This document shows positions 1 to 5,113 of a DNA stretch of 5,113 nt, piece by piece. Position 1 is the first letter of the stretch. Each line of letters starts with the position of its first letter. This stretch comes from Tannerella sp. (GTDB lineage Bacteria > Bacteroidota > Bacteroidia > Bacteroidales > Tannerellaceae). The DNA lies in NCBI GenBank assembly GCA_031261145.1, contig JAISJX010000184.1:1-5113 (forward strand), read 5' to 3'. Below the pieces are notes generated by a model. The model was given only the letters and a program-made list of their open reading frames with translations, was not told the origin of the DNA and made no database searches. A program made the position numbers and the translations under genes.

Positions 1-566
1 ATCCGGAAGGGACGTTCTTTTTTACGGTGCGTGCGGAACGATGAATAAGGTTGGTTTGTCATCCGGCAGATTTCGACAGCGTGAATGACCCGTTTATGAT
101 TCATCCGGTCCACTTCTTCGTAATGAAGAGGGTCTTTTTCTTTCAATTCCTGTAGAATGGCGGCAAGTCCTTCTTGTTCAAATTGTTTCCAGAGCGCTTC
201 CCGGATGCCGGGCGTGACGGTCGGGATATCATCAATCCCCCCGCAGATGGCGTCGATGTACATCATGGAACCACCTGTCAATACAACGGTCGGATGTGTT
301 TGATAGATTTCCTGCAAAAGGGACAAGACATTTTCCTCATACCGGCTGGCGCTGTAATAATCCGTCAACGCAAGCGTCCCCACCATATAATGCTTGACTT
401 GAGCCAACTGGGACGGCGCAGGAGCCGCTGTCCCAATGACTAACTCCTTATACAACTGACGGGAATCGGCAGAAACGACAGGCGCATGATACTTTTCGGC
501 GATTTGAAGACTCAGCGCTGTTTTTCCAACGCCGGTCGGGCCGAGAAGTACAAGCAATGTATTCAT
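1..566 (-). CDS. miaA: tRNA dimethylallyltransferase MiaA, N-terminal 188 codons (partial, runs off the left edge)
   Basis: MiaA transfers a dimethylallyl group from DMAPP to N6 of A37 in tRNAs that read codons starting with U, the first step to (ms2)i6A. The reading frame starts at ATG 566-564 and stays open to the window edge. Visible motifs are the P-loop GPTGVGKT (residues 9-16), SADSRQLY (32-39, with D34 at the position of the catalytic base), an IGTA segment (44-47), [10 protein letters not shown] in the middle, and an N-x-x-R-x-x-H-A-x-E segment followed by a basic [13 protein letters not shown] stretch typical of Bacteroidales MiaA. The family is usually about 300 aa, so roughly the last third is outside the window. 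The ATG directly follows the TAA of the upstream gene, with no spacer and no Shine-Dalgarno at normal distance. Bacteroidales often carry two miaA paralogues; which one this is cannot be told here. Identity is secure from the motifs. Confidence 0.96.
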   Translation of the reverse strand, partial: MNTLLVLLGPTGVGKTALSLQIAEKYHAPVVSADSRQLYKELVIGTAAPAPSQLAQVKHYMVGTLALTDYYSASRYEENVLSLLQEIYQTHPTVVLTGGSMMYIDAICGGIDDIPTVTPGIREALWKQFEQEGLAAILQELKEKDPLHYEEVDRMNHKRVIHAVEICRMTNQPYSSFRTHRKKERPFR

Positions 567-1127
567 TTAAAAACGCTCATCCTCATATAAGCCGTCCATG
601 GTTTCCGGATCAAAACTTACCATATCGTCCAAGTCCAATTCGTCATCGCTGTATTCCGAATCGCCGTAGAAATCGTCGCTAACGGTGAAATTATCCACCC
701 GCTTTTCGACTTCTTCCATCGAAACCGTTTGCACCGGAGGCTGACCGACCTCTAACGAACAAACAGGCTTATCTACATTCCGGCCCGGAACAATTTCTAT
801 CAAATCAATAAAAAAGGAGCGTTCCAGCATATTGTCGAATACGTAGATGAGTTTCTGGTGTTCCTCTTCCAGCAATTCTTCCAGACGGGTATTTTCCATG
901 AGGAAGGTATCTACTTCGGAAGACGCGCCCATATCAAATAATGTGACCTCGGTCTTTTTCCGCCAATTGTCATCGCAGATAAAGAATGAACTTATTTCGT
1001 TGCGACTAAAGTTGGTTGCATCCAAAATTGCACTGTGCAAATCCCAAAAAGTGGCTTCGGGACTTATTTCTATTTCACGTTTGAAGTTATTCACTTCATC
1101 AGAAAGAATCAAAAATTTATATATCAT
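567..1127 (-). CDS. Uncharacterised 186-aa protein resembling the plasmid pRiA4b ORF-3 / IS1096 passenger TnpR-like family
   Basis: The function is unknown. The N-terminal two thirds resemble the PRiA4_ORF3 family (Pfam PF07929): FKREIEISPEATFWDLHSAI (residues 15-34), a SSFFICDDNWRK segment (46-57), an acidic helix LEELLEEEHQKLIYVFD (82-98) where the family usually has a 'gdkf.Y.YDfGD.W' segment, and C123-S-L-E-V-G-Q-P-P-V where it often has 'C..G...pPEDvGG'. The 'YDfGDdW' core is degraded here to YVFDNMLER and the D-x-G-G end is missing, so the match is divergent. The last 36 residues (151-186) hold 16 Asp/Glu and a single basic residue, so they form an acidic, probably disordered tail. No signal peptide or membrane segment is seen, which suggests a cytoplasmic protein. 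It has its own probable promoter 70 bp after lpxA, and its TAA abuts the ATG of miaA, so co-expression with miaA is likely. Despite the family name, nothing here indicates a mobile element. The ORF is secure and the family call is moderate. Confidence 0.82.
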   Translation of the reverse strand: MIYKFLILSDEVNNFKREIEISPEATFWDLHSAILDATNFSRNEISSFFICDDNWRKKTEVTLFDMGASSEVDTFLMENTRLEELLEEEHQKLIYVFDNMLERSFFIDLIEIVPGRNVDKPVCSLEVGQPPVQTVSMEEVEKRVDNFTVSDDFYGDSEYSDDELDLDDMVSFDPETMDGLYEDERF

Positions 1128-1149
1128 ACTTGTTACTGTTTTATTGGCT

Positions 1150-1181
1150 CAAAAATAAAAAAAGAATATCAAATACCCAAA
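1150..1181 (-). promoter_or_regulatory. Bacteroides-type promoter for the 186-aa gene and miaA
   Basis: On the minus strand a -33 TTTG (plus 1178-1181) is followed after exactly 20 bp by TATTTTTG (plus 1150-1157), an exact fit to the Bacteroidetes primary sigma consensus TTTG-N19-21-TAnnTTTG. Transcription would begin around 1141-1145 and leave a 5' leader of only about 15-20 nt before the ATG at 1127. The site lies in the only real gap between lpxA and miaA, so it probably gives the downstream pair its own transcript. The region is AT-rich, so a chance match is possible. Confidence 0.6.
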
Positions 1182-1197
1182 AATTCGCCTGTTTTTT

Positions 1198-1980
1198 TTA
1201 TTCATCAATAGAACCTTTGACGATTCCCCGTTTAGAGGTCTTGATGAAATCAAGTATCAGGTTCCGTTCCTCACATGATTCGTAATCTGTTTCGATACAA
1301 GTAATTGCATCCGTAATATTGAGTCCGCGCGTATAGAGCGTGCGGTAAATATCCTGAATCAGATAGACCTGGTCGTTGGTAAATCCCCGGCGACGCAGTC
1401 CGACAATGTTAATCCCGCAGTATGCGATGGGGTCTCGTCCGATGAGCGTGTAAGGAGGAATGTCTTTCCCAACGCGCGAACCGCCCTGAATCATCACATG
1501 TTTGGAGATTCGTGTAAACTGGTGGATCAATGAGCCGCCGCTGACGATGGCATAATCGTCCACCTCCACTTCGCCGGCCAACTGGGAGGCGTTCCCGATA
1601 ATCACATTATCCTTCAGCAGACAATCGTGTGCAATGTGCGAATACGCCATGATGAGGCAATAATTTCCCACAATGGTTTTTTCTTTAGCCGCCGTTCCGC
1701 GGTTAATGGTTACACACTCGCGGATGGTTGTATTGTTTCCAATCTCCGCAGTGGATGTCTCGCCTTTGAATTTTAAATCCTGCGGGATGCCTGCAACGAC
1801 TGCGCCCGGAAACACTTGGCAATTATTACCGATGCGCGCTCCGTCAAGGATCGTTGCATGTGCGTAAATACGGCAATTATCTCCGATAACGACGTCTTTT
1901 TCAATAACGACAAAAGGGTCGATAGTTACATTTTTTCCTATATTGGCTTCAGGATGAATGACGGCTAAATTAGAATACAT
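1198..1980 (-). CDS. lpxA: UDP-N-acetylglucosamine O-acyltransferase LpxA
   Basis: LpxA is the cytoplasmic enzyme of the first lipid A step, moving an (R)-3-hydroxyacyl chain from ACP to the 3-OH of UDP-GlcNAc. The 260 aa match the family length (262 in E. coli). Residues 1 to about 185 are a left-handed beta-helix of hexapeptide repeats ([LIV]-G-x-x-x-x), and the rest is the helical C-terminal domain (GLRRRGFTNDQVYLIQ, then YRTLYTRG). The catalytic His is H118 in SHIAHDC (E. coli H125), with H115 matching H122. By alignment of HVMIQGGSRVGKDIPPY, G166 falls at the E. coli G173 'hydrocarbon ruler' position. A Gly there leaves room for a long chain, but chain length cannot be read from this residue alone. 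The start is 4 bp after the lpxC-fabZ stop, behind an A-rich leader with no Shine-Dalgarno, which fits translation from the lpxD-lpxC-fabZ-lpxA message. No terminator is visible after it. Confidence 0.97.
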   Translation of the reverse strand: MYSNLAVIHPEANIGKNVTIDPFVVIEKDVVIGDNCRIYAHATILDGARIGNNCQVFPGAVVAGIPQDLKFKGETSTAEIGNNTTIRECVTINRGTAAKEKTIVGNYCLIMAYSHIAHDCLLKDNVIIGNASQLAGEVEVDDYAIVSGGSLIHQFTRISKHVMIQGGSRVGKDIPPYTLIGRDPIAYCGINIVGLRRRGFTNDQVYLIQDIYRTLYTRGLNITDAITCIETDYESCEERNLILDFIKTSKRGIVKGSIDE

Positions 1981-1984
1981 GTTT

Positions 1985-3364
1985 TTATTTATTTTTTATG
2001 ATTTGTGCCATAAATTCGGCTTCACAGATTATTTTCTCTCCGACGAAAGCGTATCCTTTCATAGTGGATATACCCCGGCGTATGGGACTTATTAGTTCGA
2101 GCCGGAAGATAAGCGTATCGCCCGGTATGACTTTCTGGCGAAACTTAACCCCATCGATTTTCATAAAATAGGTGGAATAGCGTTCCGGTTCATCAACCGA
2201 GTTAAGAATAAGCAGTCCACCCGTTTGGGCCATCGCTTCCACCAACAGGACGCCCGGCATTACCGGTTCTTGCGGGAAATGCCCCTGGAAGAATGGTTCA
2301 TTGACTGTCACATTTTTAATTCCGACAATATGATTCCCGCCGATCTCAATTATCTTATCGACAAGCAGGAAAGGATACCGGTGCGGAAGTAATTTCAGGA
2401 TGCGATTAATATCCATGACGGGAGGGATTTCCGGTTGATAAATCGGAATCTGCACTTCGTTCTGTTTGATATCTTTGCGTATCTTCCGGGCCAGTTGATT
2501 ATTGATTTTATGTCCCGGACGGGTGGCAATGATATGCCCGCGGATGGATTTCCCGATTAACGCCATGTCGCCCAGCACATCAATCAACTTGTGGCGCGCC
2601 GGTTCGTTGTCATAAACCAATGGCGTGATATATCCCAAATCGTTCACATCCCGATGAATAAGTCCGACCTCGCCCGCCAGCCGGTCTAAATTCTCCTGCG
2701 GCATGGCCTGGTCATAAATAACGATGGCGTTATCCAAATCGCCCCCTTTGATAAGGTTGTTTTGCCGGAGCATTTCTACTTCGCGGACAAACACAAAAGT
2801 ACGCGAAGCTGCCATGCCAGACGGAAACTCGTGCAAATCGTCCATCGAAGCGTATTGGTTGGACAAGACGGGCGAATCAAATGAAATCAACACGTCTATG
2901 CTGAATTTGTTATCGGGAAGAATCACGATAGACGAATTTGTTTTCTCGTCCGTCACTTCAATCTTATGCCGTACGATATAATAATCCTTCGGCGCATTTT
3001 GTTCGACGATACCCACTTTTTCGATTCCTTCCGAGAAAAAACGAGCGCTGCCATCCAGAATAGGAAATTCCGGCGCATCCACCTCGATAAGGCAATTGTC
3101 TATTTCCCACGCATATAATGCAGCCATCGCATGTTCTATCGTACTGATTTGCACATCGTTTTTAGCTACGACCGTACCTCGTTGCGTGTTGATTACATTT
3201 TCAGCTAATGCGTCAATAATGGGCTGACCTTCAAGGTCTATGCGCTTTATTTTATATCCGTAATTATCGGGCGCAGGATTAAATGTAATATGAATATCCA
3301 ATCCTGTATGCAATCCTTTTCCTTGCAATGAAAATGAGGAGGCAAGCGTTTGCTGTTTGTGCAT
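1985..3364 (-). CDS. lpxC-fabZ: Bifunctional UDP-3-O-acyl-N-acetylglucosamine deacetylase / 3-hydroxyacyl-ACP dehydratase (LpxC-FabZ fusion)
   Basis: Two enzymes lie in one 459-aa chain. Residues 1 to about 305 are LpxC, the Zn-dependent deacetylase of the committed lipid A step. E77-H78 (general base and zinc ligand) sit in STIEHAMAAL, H258 and D262 (zinc ligands) with K259 sit in ARHKLIDVLGD, and H285 sits in RPGHKINNQ; these match E. coli E78, H79, H238, K239, D242 and H265. A short linker with several prolines (about 306-318) leads to FabZ (about 319-459), which has LPHRYPFLLVDKI (326-338), the catalytic H362 in QGHFPQEPVMPGVLL and E376 in VEAMAQTGG. The His-Glu spacing of 14 equals that of E. 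coli H54/E68. Both active sites look intact. The frame is open throughout, so this is a true fusion, as is standard in Bacteroidota. LpxC acts on the LpxA product, while FabZ consumes 3-hydroxyacyl-ACP. The start is 17 bp after lpxD with an A/G-rich stretch ahead, and the stop is 4 bp before lpxA. Confidence 0.97.
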   Translation of the reverse strand: MHKQQTLASSFSLQGKGLHTGLDIHITFNPAPDNYGYKIKRIDLEGQPIIDALAENVINTQRGTVVAKNDVQISTIEHAMAALYAWEIDNCLIEVDAPEFPILDGSARFFSEGIEKVGIVEQNAPKDYYIVRHKIEVTDEKTNSSIVILPDNKFSIDVLISFDSPVLSNQYASMDDLHEFPSGMAASRTFVFVREVEMLRQNNLIKGGDLDNAIVIYDQAMPQENLDRLAGEVGLIHRDVNDLGYITPLVYDNEPARHKLIDVLGDMALIGKSIRGHIIATRPGHKINNQLARKIRKDIKQNEVQIPIYQPEIPPVMDINRILKLLPHRYPFLLVDKIIEIGGNHIVGIKNVTVNEPFFQGHFPQEPVMPGVLLVEAMAQTGGLLILNSVDEPERYSTYFMKIDGVKFRQKVIPGDTLIFRLELISPIRRGISTMKGYAFVGEKIICEAEFMAQIIKNK

Positions 3365-3381
3365 AGTTATTTCTCTTTTTT

Positions 3382-4419
3382 TTATTGTTTTCCTTTTTTC
3401 AATTCATCCACTTCTTTCTGTAATTGATACAGCGTGCGGTACATCTCCGGCAGTTTGGCGAATATCGCGCTCGAACGAAGGCTGTCTTTCAACGGCAATG
3501 CCGGACTTCCCAACAAGTTTGCAGGTTGGGGGATGTTCCGCATAACGCCCGATTGGGCGGCAATATTCACATGGTCGCCTATCTGAACATGTCCGGCGAT
3601 TCCGACCTGTCCGCCAAACATACAATGCTTGCCGACTTTGGTCGAACCGGCCAGTCCGACTTGCGCCGCCATAACCGTGTTATCGCCAACTTCTACATTG
3701 TGAGCAATATGTACCAAATTATCCAACTTTACACCCCGGTGGATCCGGGTTGAATCCATCACCGCCCGGTCGATAGTCGTATTTGCGCCAATCTCCACAT
3801 CGTCTTCCAACACCACATTTCCCATCTGAGGGATTTTATGATATTCTTCACCTTCCGGCGCGAAACCAAAACCATCCGAGCCAATCACGGAACCGGCTTG
3901 CAGAATGCAATTGTTACCGATGACGCAATCGTCGTAAATAGTCACATGCGGATAGATGAGTACATTATCGCCAACCTTCACACGGTCGCCGATGTAAGCG
4001 TGCGGATAGATGAGGCAGTTTTTCCCGATGACGGACTGTTCGCCGATGTATGCCATAGTCCCGACATAACCGTTTTCGCCGACGGTCGCCGAACTTGCGA
4101 TAAATGCAGTGGAGTCAATGCCCGTCTTTTTGGGCTTGGACTGTTCCACTATATTTAATAATGTAGCCAGCGCAAGGTAGGCGTTAGGAACTTTGACAAG
4201 CGTCGCCTGAATGGAACCGGACGGGACAAAATCAGCATTCACCAAGACAATGCTTGCCTGGGTCTGATATATATAATGTTCGTACTTGGGGTTTGCCAGA
4301 AATGAAAGAGTACCCGGTTTGCCTTCTTCAATTTTTGAAAAAGCGTTTACTTTTGCATCGGGATTACCCTCGACTGTTCCGTTAAGGAAGCTCGCTATCT
4401 GTTGAGCTGAAAACTCCAT
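3382..4419 (-). CDS. lpxD: UDP-3-O-acylglucosamine N-acyltransferase LpxD
   Basis: LpxD adds the second (R)-3-hydroxyacyl chain, from ACP to the 2-amino group freed by LpxC, giving UDP-2,3-diacylglucosamine in the cytoplasm. The 345 aa match the usual length (341 in E. coli). Residues 1 to about 100 form the uridine-binding N-terminal domain ([15 protein letters not shown] at 39-53). About 103-300 is the hexapeptide left-handed beta-helix, and the C-terminal helix (about 310-345, ending in basic VDELKKGKQ) is the ACP-binding and trimer coil. The catalytic His is H240 in [12 protein letters not shown] (E. coli H239), and the [12 protein letters not shown] segment (179-190) is typical. The start is well supported: a TAA lies in frame three codons upstream of ATG 4419-4417 and no other start lies between. 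The leader is AT-rich without a Shine-Dalgarno. lpxD is the first gene of the lpxD, lpxC-fabZ, lpxA unit, downstream of a probable promoter near 4540. Confidence 0.97.
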   Translation of the reverse strand: MEFSAQQIASFLNGTVEGNPDAKVNAFSKIEEGKPGTLSFLANPKYEHYIYQTQASIVLVNADFVPSGSIQATLVKVPNAYLALATLLNIVEQSKPKKTGIDSTAFIASSATVGENGYVGTMAYIGEQSVIGKNCLIYPHAYIGDRVKVGDNVLIYPHVTIYDDCVIGNNCILQAGSVIGSDGFGFAPEGEEYHKIPQMGNVVLEDDVEIGANTTIDRAVMDSTRIHRGVKLDNLVHIAHNVEVGDNTVMAAQVGLAGSTKVGKHCMFGGQVGIAGHVQIGDHVNIAAQSGVMRNIPQPANLLGSPALPLKDSLRSSAIFAKLPEMYRTLYQLQKEVDELKKGKQ

Positions 4420-4459
4420 AATTTCTTATCTGCGTATTCTTTAATTATGTCACTCCGGC

Positions 4460-4476
4460 AAAAACAAGCAGTTTTT
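4460..4476 (-). other. Weak inverted repeat in the lpxD leader
   Basis: A perfect 6-bp inverted repeat, AAAAAC / GTTTTT with a 5-nt loop, lies about 40 nt upstream of the lpxD start. In minus-strand RNA the 3' arm ends in five U, so it looks superficially like an attenuator. The stem holds only one G-C pair, so it is probably too weak to act as a terminator, and it may be a chance result of A/T-rich sequence. Confidence 0.2.
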
Positions 4477-4535
4477 CTCCTGATGGATTTTGCCTCTAAT
4501 TTTGTCTCATCACCGTGCTTCAGCGAAAAAACATA

Positions 4536-4543
4536 CAAAAATA
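4536..4543 (-). promoter_or_regulatory. Probable -7 element of the lpxD operon promoter
   Basis: On the minus strand this reads TATTTTTG, an exact match to the Bacteroidetes -7 motif TAnnTTTG and identical to the -7 motif found after lpxA. No TTTG is present 19-21 bp upstream, so the -33 half is weak or missing and the call rests on one element plus position. It lies in the pyrF-lpxD gap, downstream of the hairpin that follows pyrF. Transcription starting here would give a leader of about 110 nt before lpxD. Confidence 0.45.
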
Positions 4544-4593
4544 GTAATAATTTTCTGTAACGCCTATTTTTTCAGAATTATTTTAGTGAAGCG

Positions 4594-4613
4594 CCCCGCT
4601 GCAAGCAACGGGG
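4594..4613 (-). terminator. Hairpin after pyrF, candidate terminator
   Basis: On the minus strand CCCCGTTGC and GCAGCGGGG pair as a 9-bp stem including one G-U wobble, with a TT loop (or 8 bp with a 4-nt loop). It begins 26 nt after the pyrF stop, the usual place for a terminator. There is no U-run directly after the stem; the next U/A-rich stretch starts about 10 nt later. An outer 7-bp AT pair (4576-4582 with 4622-4628) could lengthen the structure. Because of the wobble, the stem is slightly better in minus-strand RNA than in plus-strand RNA. It may terminate poorly, or instead protect the pyrF 3' end. Confidence 0.45.
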
Positions 4614-4639
4614 TATCAAATAATAATTTTATTACAATC

Positions 4640-5113
4640 TCACCACAAGTGGCGGGGAATTAAACCCAAAGATATTAAATATTCGCGCATTTCTTTTTGC
4701 ATTTTTTCTGCTTCACGGCGTGCTGCGTCTGCAAATGCCTCGGTTTTATCGGCATAAATGATTGAACGGGACGCATTTACTATCAAACCGCATTGCGAAT
4801 TCATCCCATACTTGCAAACGTCTTCCAAAGAGCCGCCTTGAGCGCCGATTCCCGGAACCAACAGAAAATGGTCGGGCACGATTTTGCGGATCTCCAGAAA
4901 TGTTTCGCCCTGTGTCGCGCCAACGACATACATCATCTGTTCGTCGGTCGCCCATTCTTTCGATTTCCTTAGTACTTTTTCAAACAACCGTTCGCCGTCC
5001 GCGTCTTCGGCCAATTGAAAATCGCGGGAACTTTTATTGGATGTCAATGCCAACAAAATCACCCAACCGTTGTAGTCCAAAAAAGGCTTTACGCTGTCCT
5101 CGCCCATGTAAGG
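4640..5113 (-). CDS. pyrF: Orotidine 5'-phosphate decarboxylase PyrF, C-terminal 157 residues (partial, runs off the right edge)
   Basis: PyrF decarboxylates OMP to UMP, the last step of de novo pyrimidine synthesis, in the cytoplasm. This is the C-terminal part of the longer 'type 2' OMP decarboxylase (about 270-280 aa). It shows [12 protein letters not shown] at the window edge, [23 protein letters not shown], the phosphate-binding [13 protein letters not shown] (PGIGAQGG at about 4832-4855), and [13 protein letters not shown] (about 4751-4777). The frame stays open to base 5113 with Pro-Tyr ahead of the first Met (5107). That Met lies inside the conserved PYMG segment, so it is an internal residue and not the start. 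The stop is TGA at 4642-4640. The catalytic Lys/Asp region lies outside the window, so its integrity cannot be judged. The 220-bp gap and hairpin downstream suggest pyrF ends its own transcript. The visible part looks intact. Confidence 0.95.
   Translation of the reverse strand, partial: PYMGEDSVKPFLDYNGWVILLALTSNKSSRDFQLAEDADGERLFEKVLRKSKEWATDEQMMYVVGATQGETFLEIRKIVPDHFLLVPGIGAQGGSLEDVCKYGMNSQCGLIVNASRSIIYADKTEAFADAARREAEKMQKEMREYLISLGLIPRHLW

Noticed and set aside
174..443. Open frame on the plus strand inside miaA
   Set aside because: It lies antisense to the clearly conserved MiaA frame, has no recognisable domain, and starts without a promoter or ribosome site.
567..1127. Possible mobile element, because the family is named after an IS1096 passenger and a plasmid ORF
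   Set aside because: No transposase, terminal inverted repeats or target-site duplication is visible. The gene sits tightly against miaA in a core gene cluster, and the family is widespread on chromosomes.
3424..4158. Plus-strand and alternative minus-strand open frames within lpxD
   Set aside because: They mirror the repetitive hexapeptide coding of lpxD, have odd composition and match no family known to me. The lpxD frame is intact and conserved over the same bases.
4485..4510. Imperfect direct repeat (GACAAAATT / GGCAAAATC) in the lpxD leader
   Set aside because: Two imperfect A-rich 9-mers in an AT-rich gap are expected by chance, and no further copy was seen.
4480..4535. Short leader peptide starting at ATG codons in the lpxD leader
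   Set aside because: The candidate frames stop after about 4-5 codons and show no regulatory run of codons or ribosome site, so nothing supports translation.
4640..5107. A complete 155-aa protein starting at Met 5107
   Set aside because: The frame continues upstream to the window edge, and this Met is inside the conserved PYMGEDS segment of PyrF, so the gene is partial and not short.

Overview
The window looks like chromosomal core DNA from a member of the Bacteroidota, most likely order Bacteroidales. Three things point there: a single-ORF LpxC-FabZ fusion, which is a hallmark of that phylum; A-rich leaders without Shine-Dalgarno sequences ahead of most starts; and promoter-like sites of the Bacteroides type (TTTG at -33, TAnnTTTG at -7). 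Base composition is moderate and even. Genus cannot be fixed from this sequence. No plasmid, phage, insertion sequence, CRISPR or RNA gene was seen.

All six genes lie on the minus strand, so transcription runs from high to low coordinates. From right to left: the 3' part of pyrF (UMP synthesis, cut by the right edge); a 220-bp gap with a hairpin just after pyrF and a probable lpxD promoter; lpxD; lpxC-fabZ (17-bp gap); lpxA (4-bp gap); a 70-bp gap with a good Bacteroides-type promoter; a 186-aa protein resembling the pRiA4b ORF-3 family; and miaA, whose ATG follows the stop of that gene with no spacer and which is cut by the left edge.

The central three genes form a compact unit for the first steps of lipid A synthesis. 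LpxA acylates UDP-GlcNAc, LpxC removes the N-acetyl group, and LpxD adds the second 3-hydroxyacyl chain. The FabZ domain fused to LpxC dehydrates 3-hydroxyacyl-ACP, the same pool that LpxA and LpxD draw on, so one polypeptide carries both the committed lipid A step and a competing fatty acid elongation step. The 186-aa protein and miaA (tRNA A37 prenylation) probably form a second unit with its own promoter, although read-through from lpxA is possible because no terminator is visible there.

No undescribed system is evident. The points most worth a second look are the uncharacterised acidic-tailed protein abutting miaA, the internal promoter, the roughly 110-nt lpxD leader and the hairpin region after pyrF.
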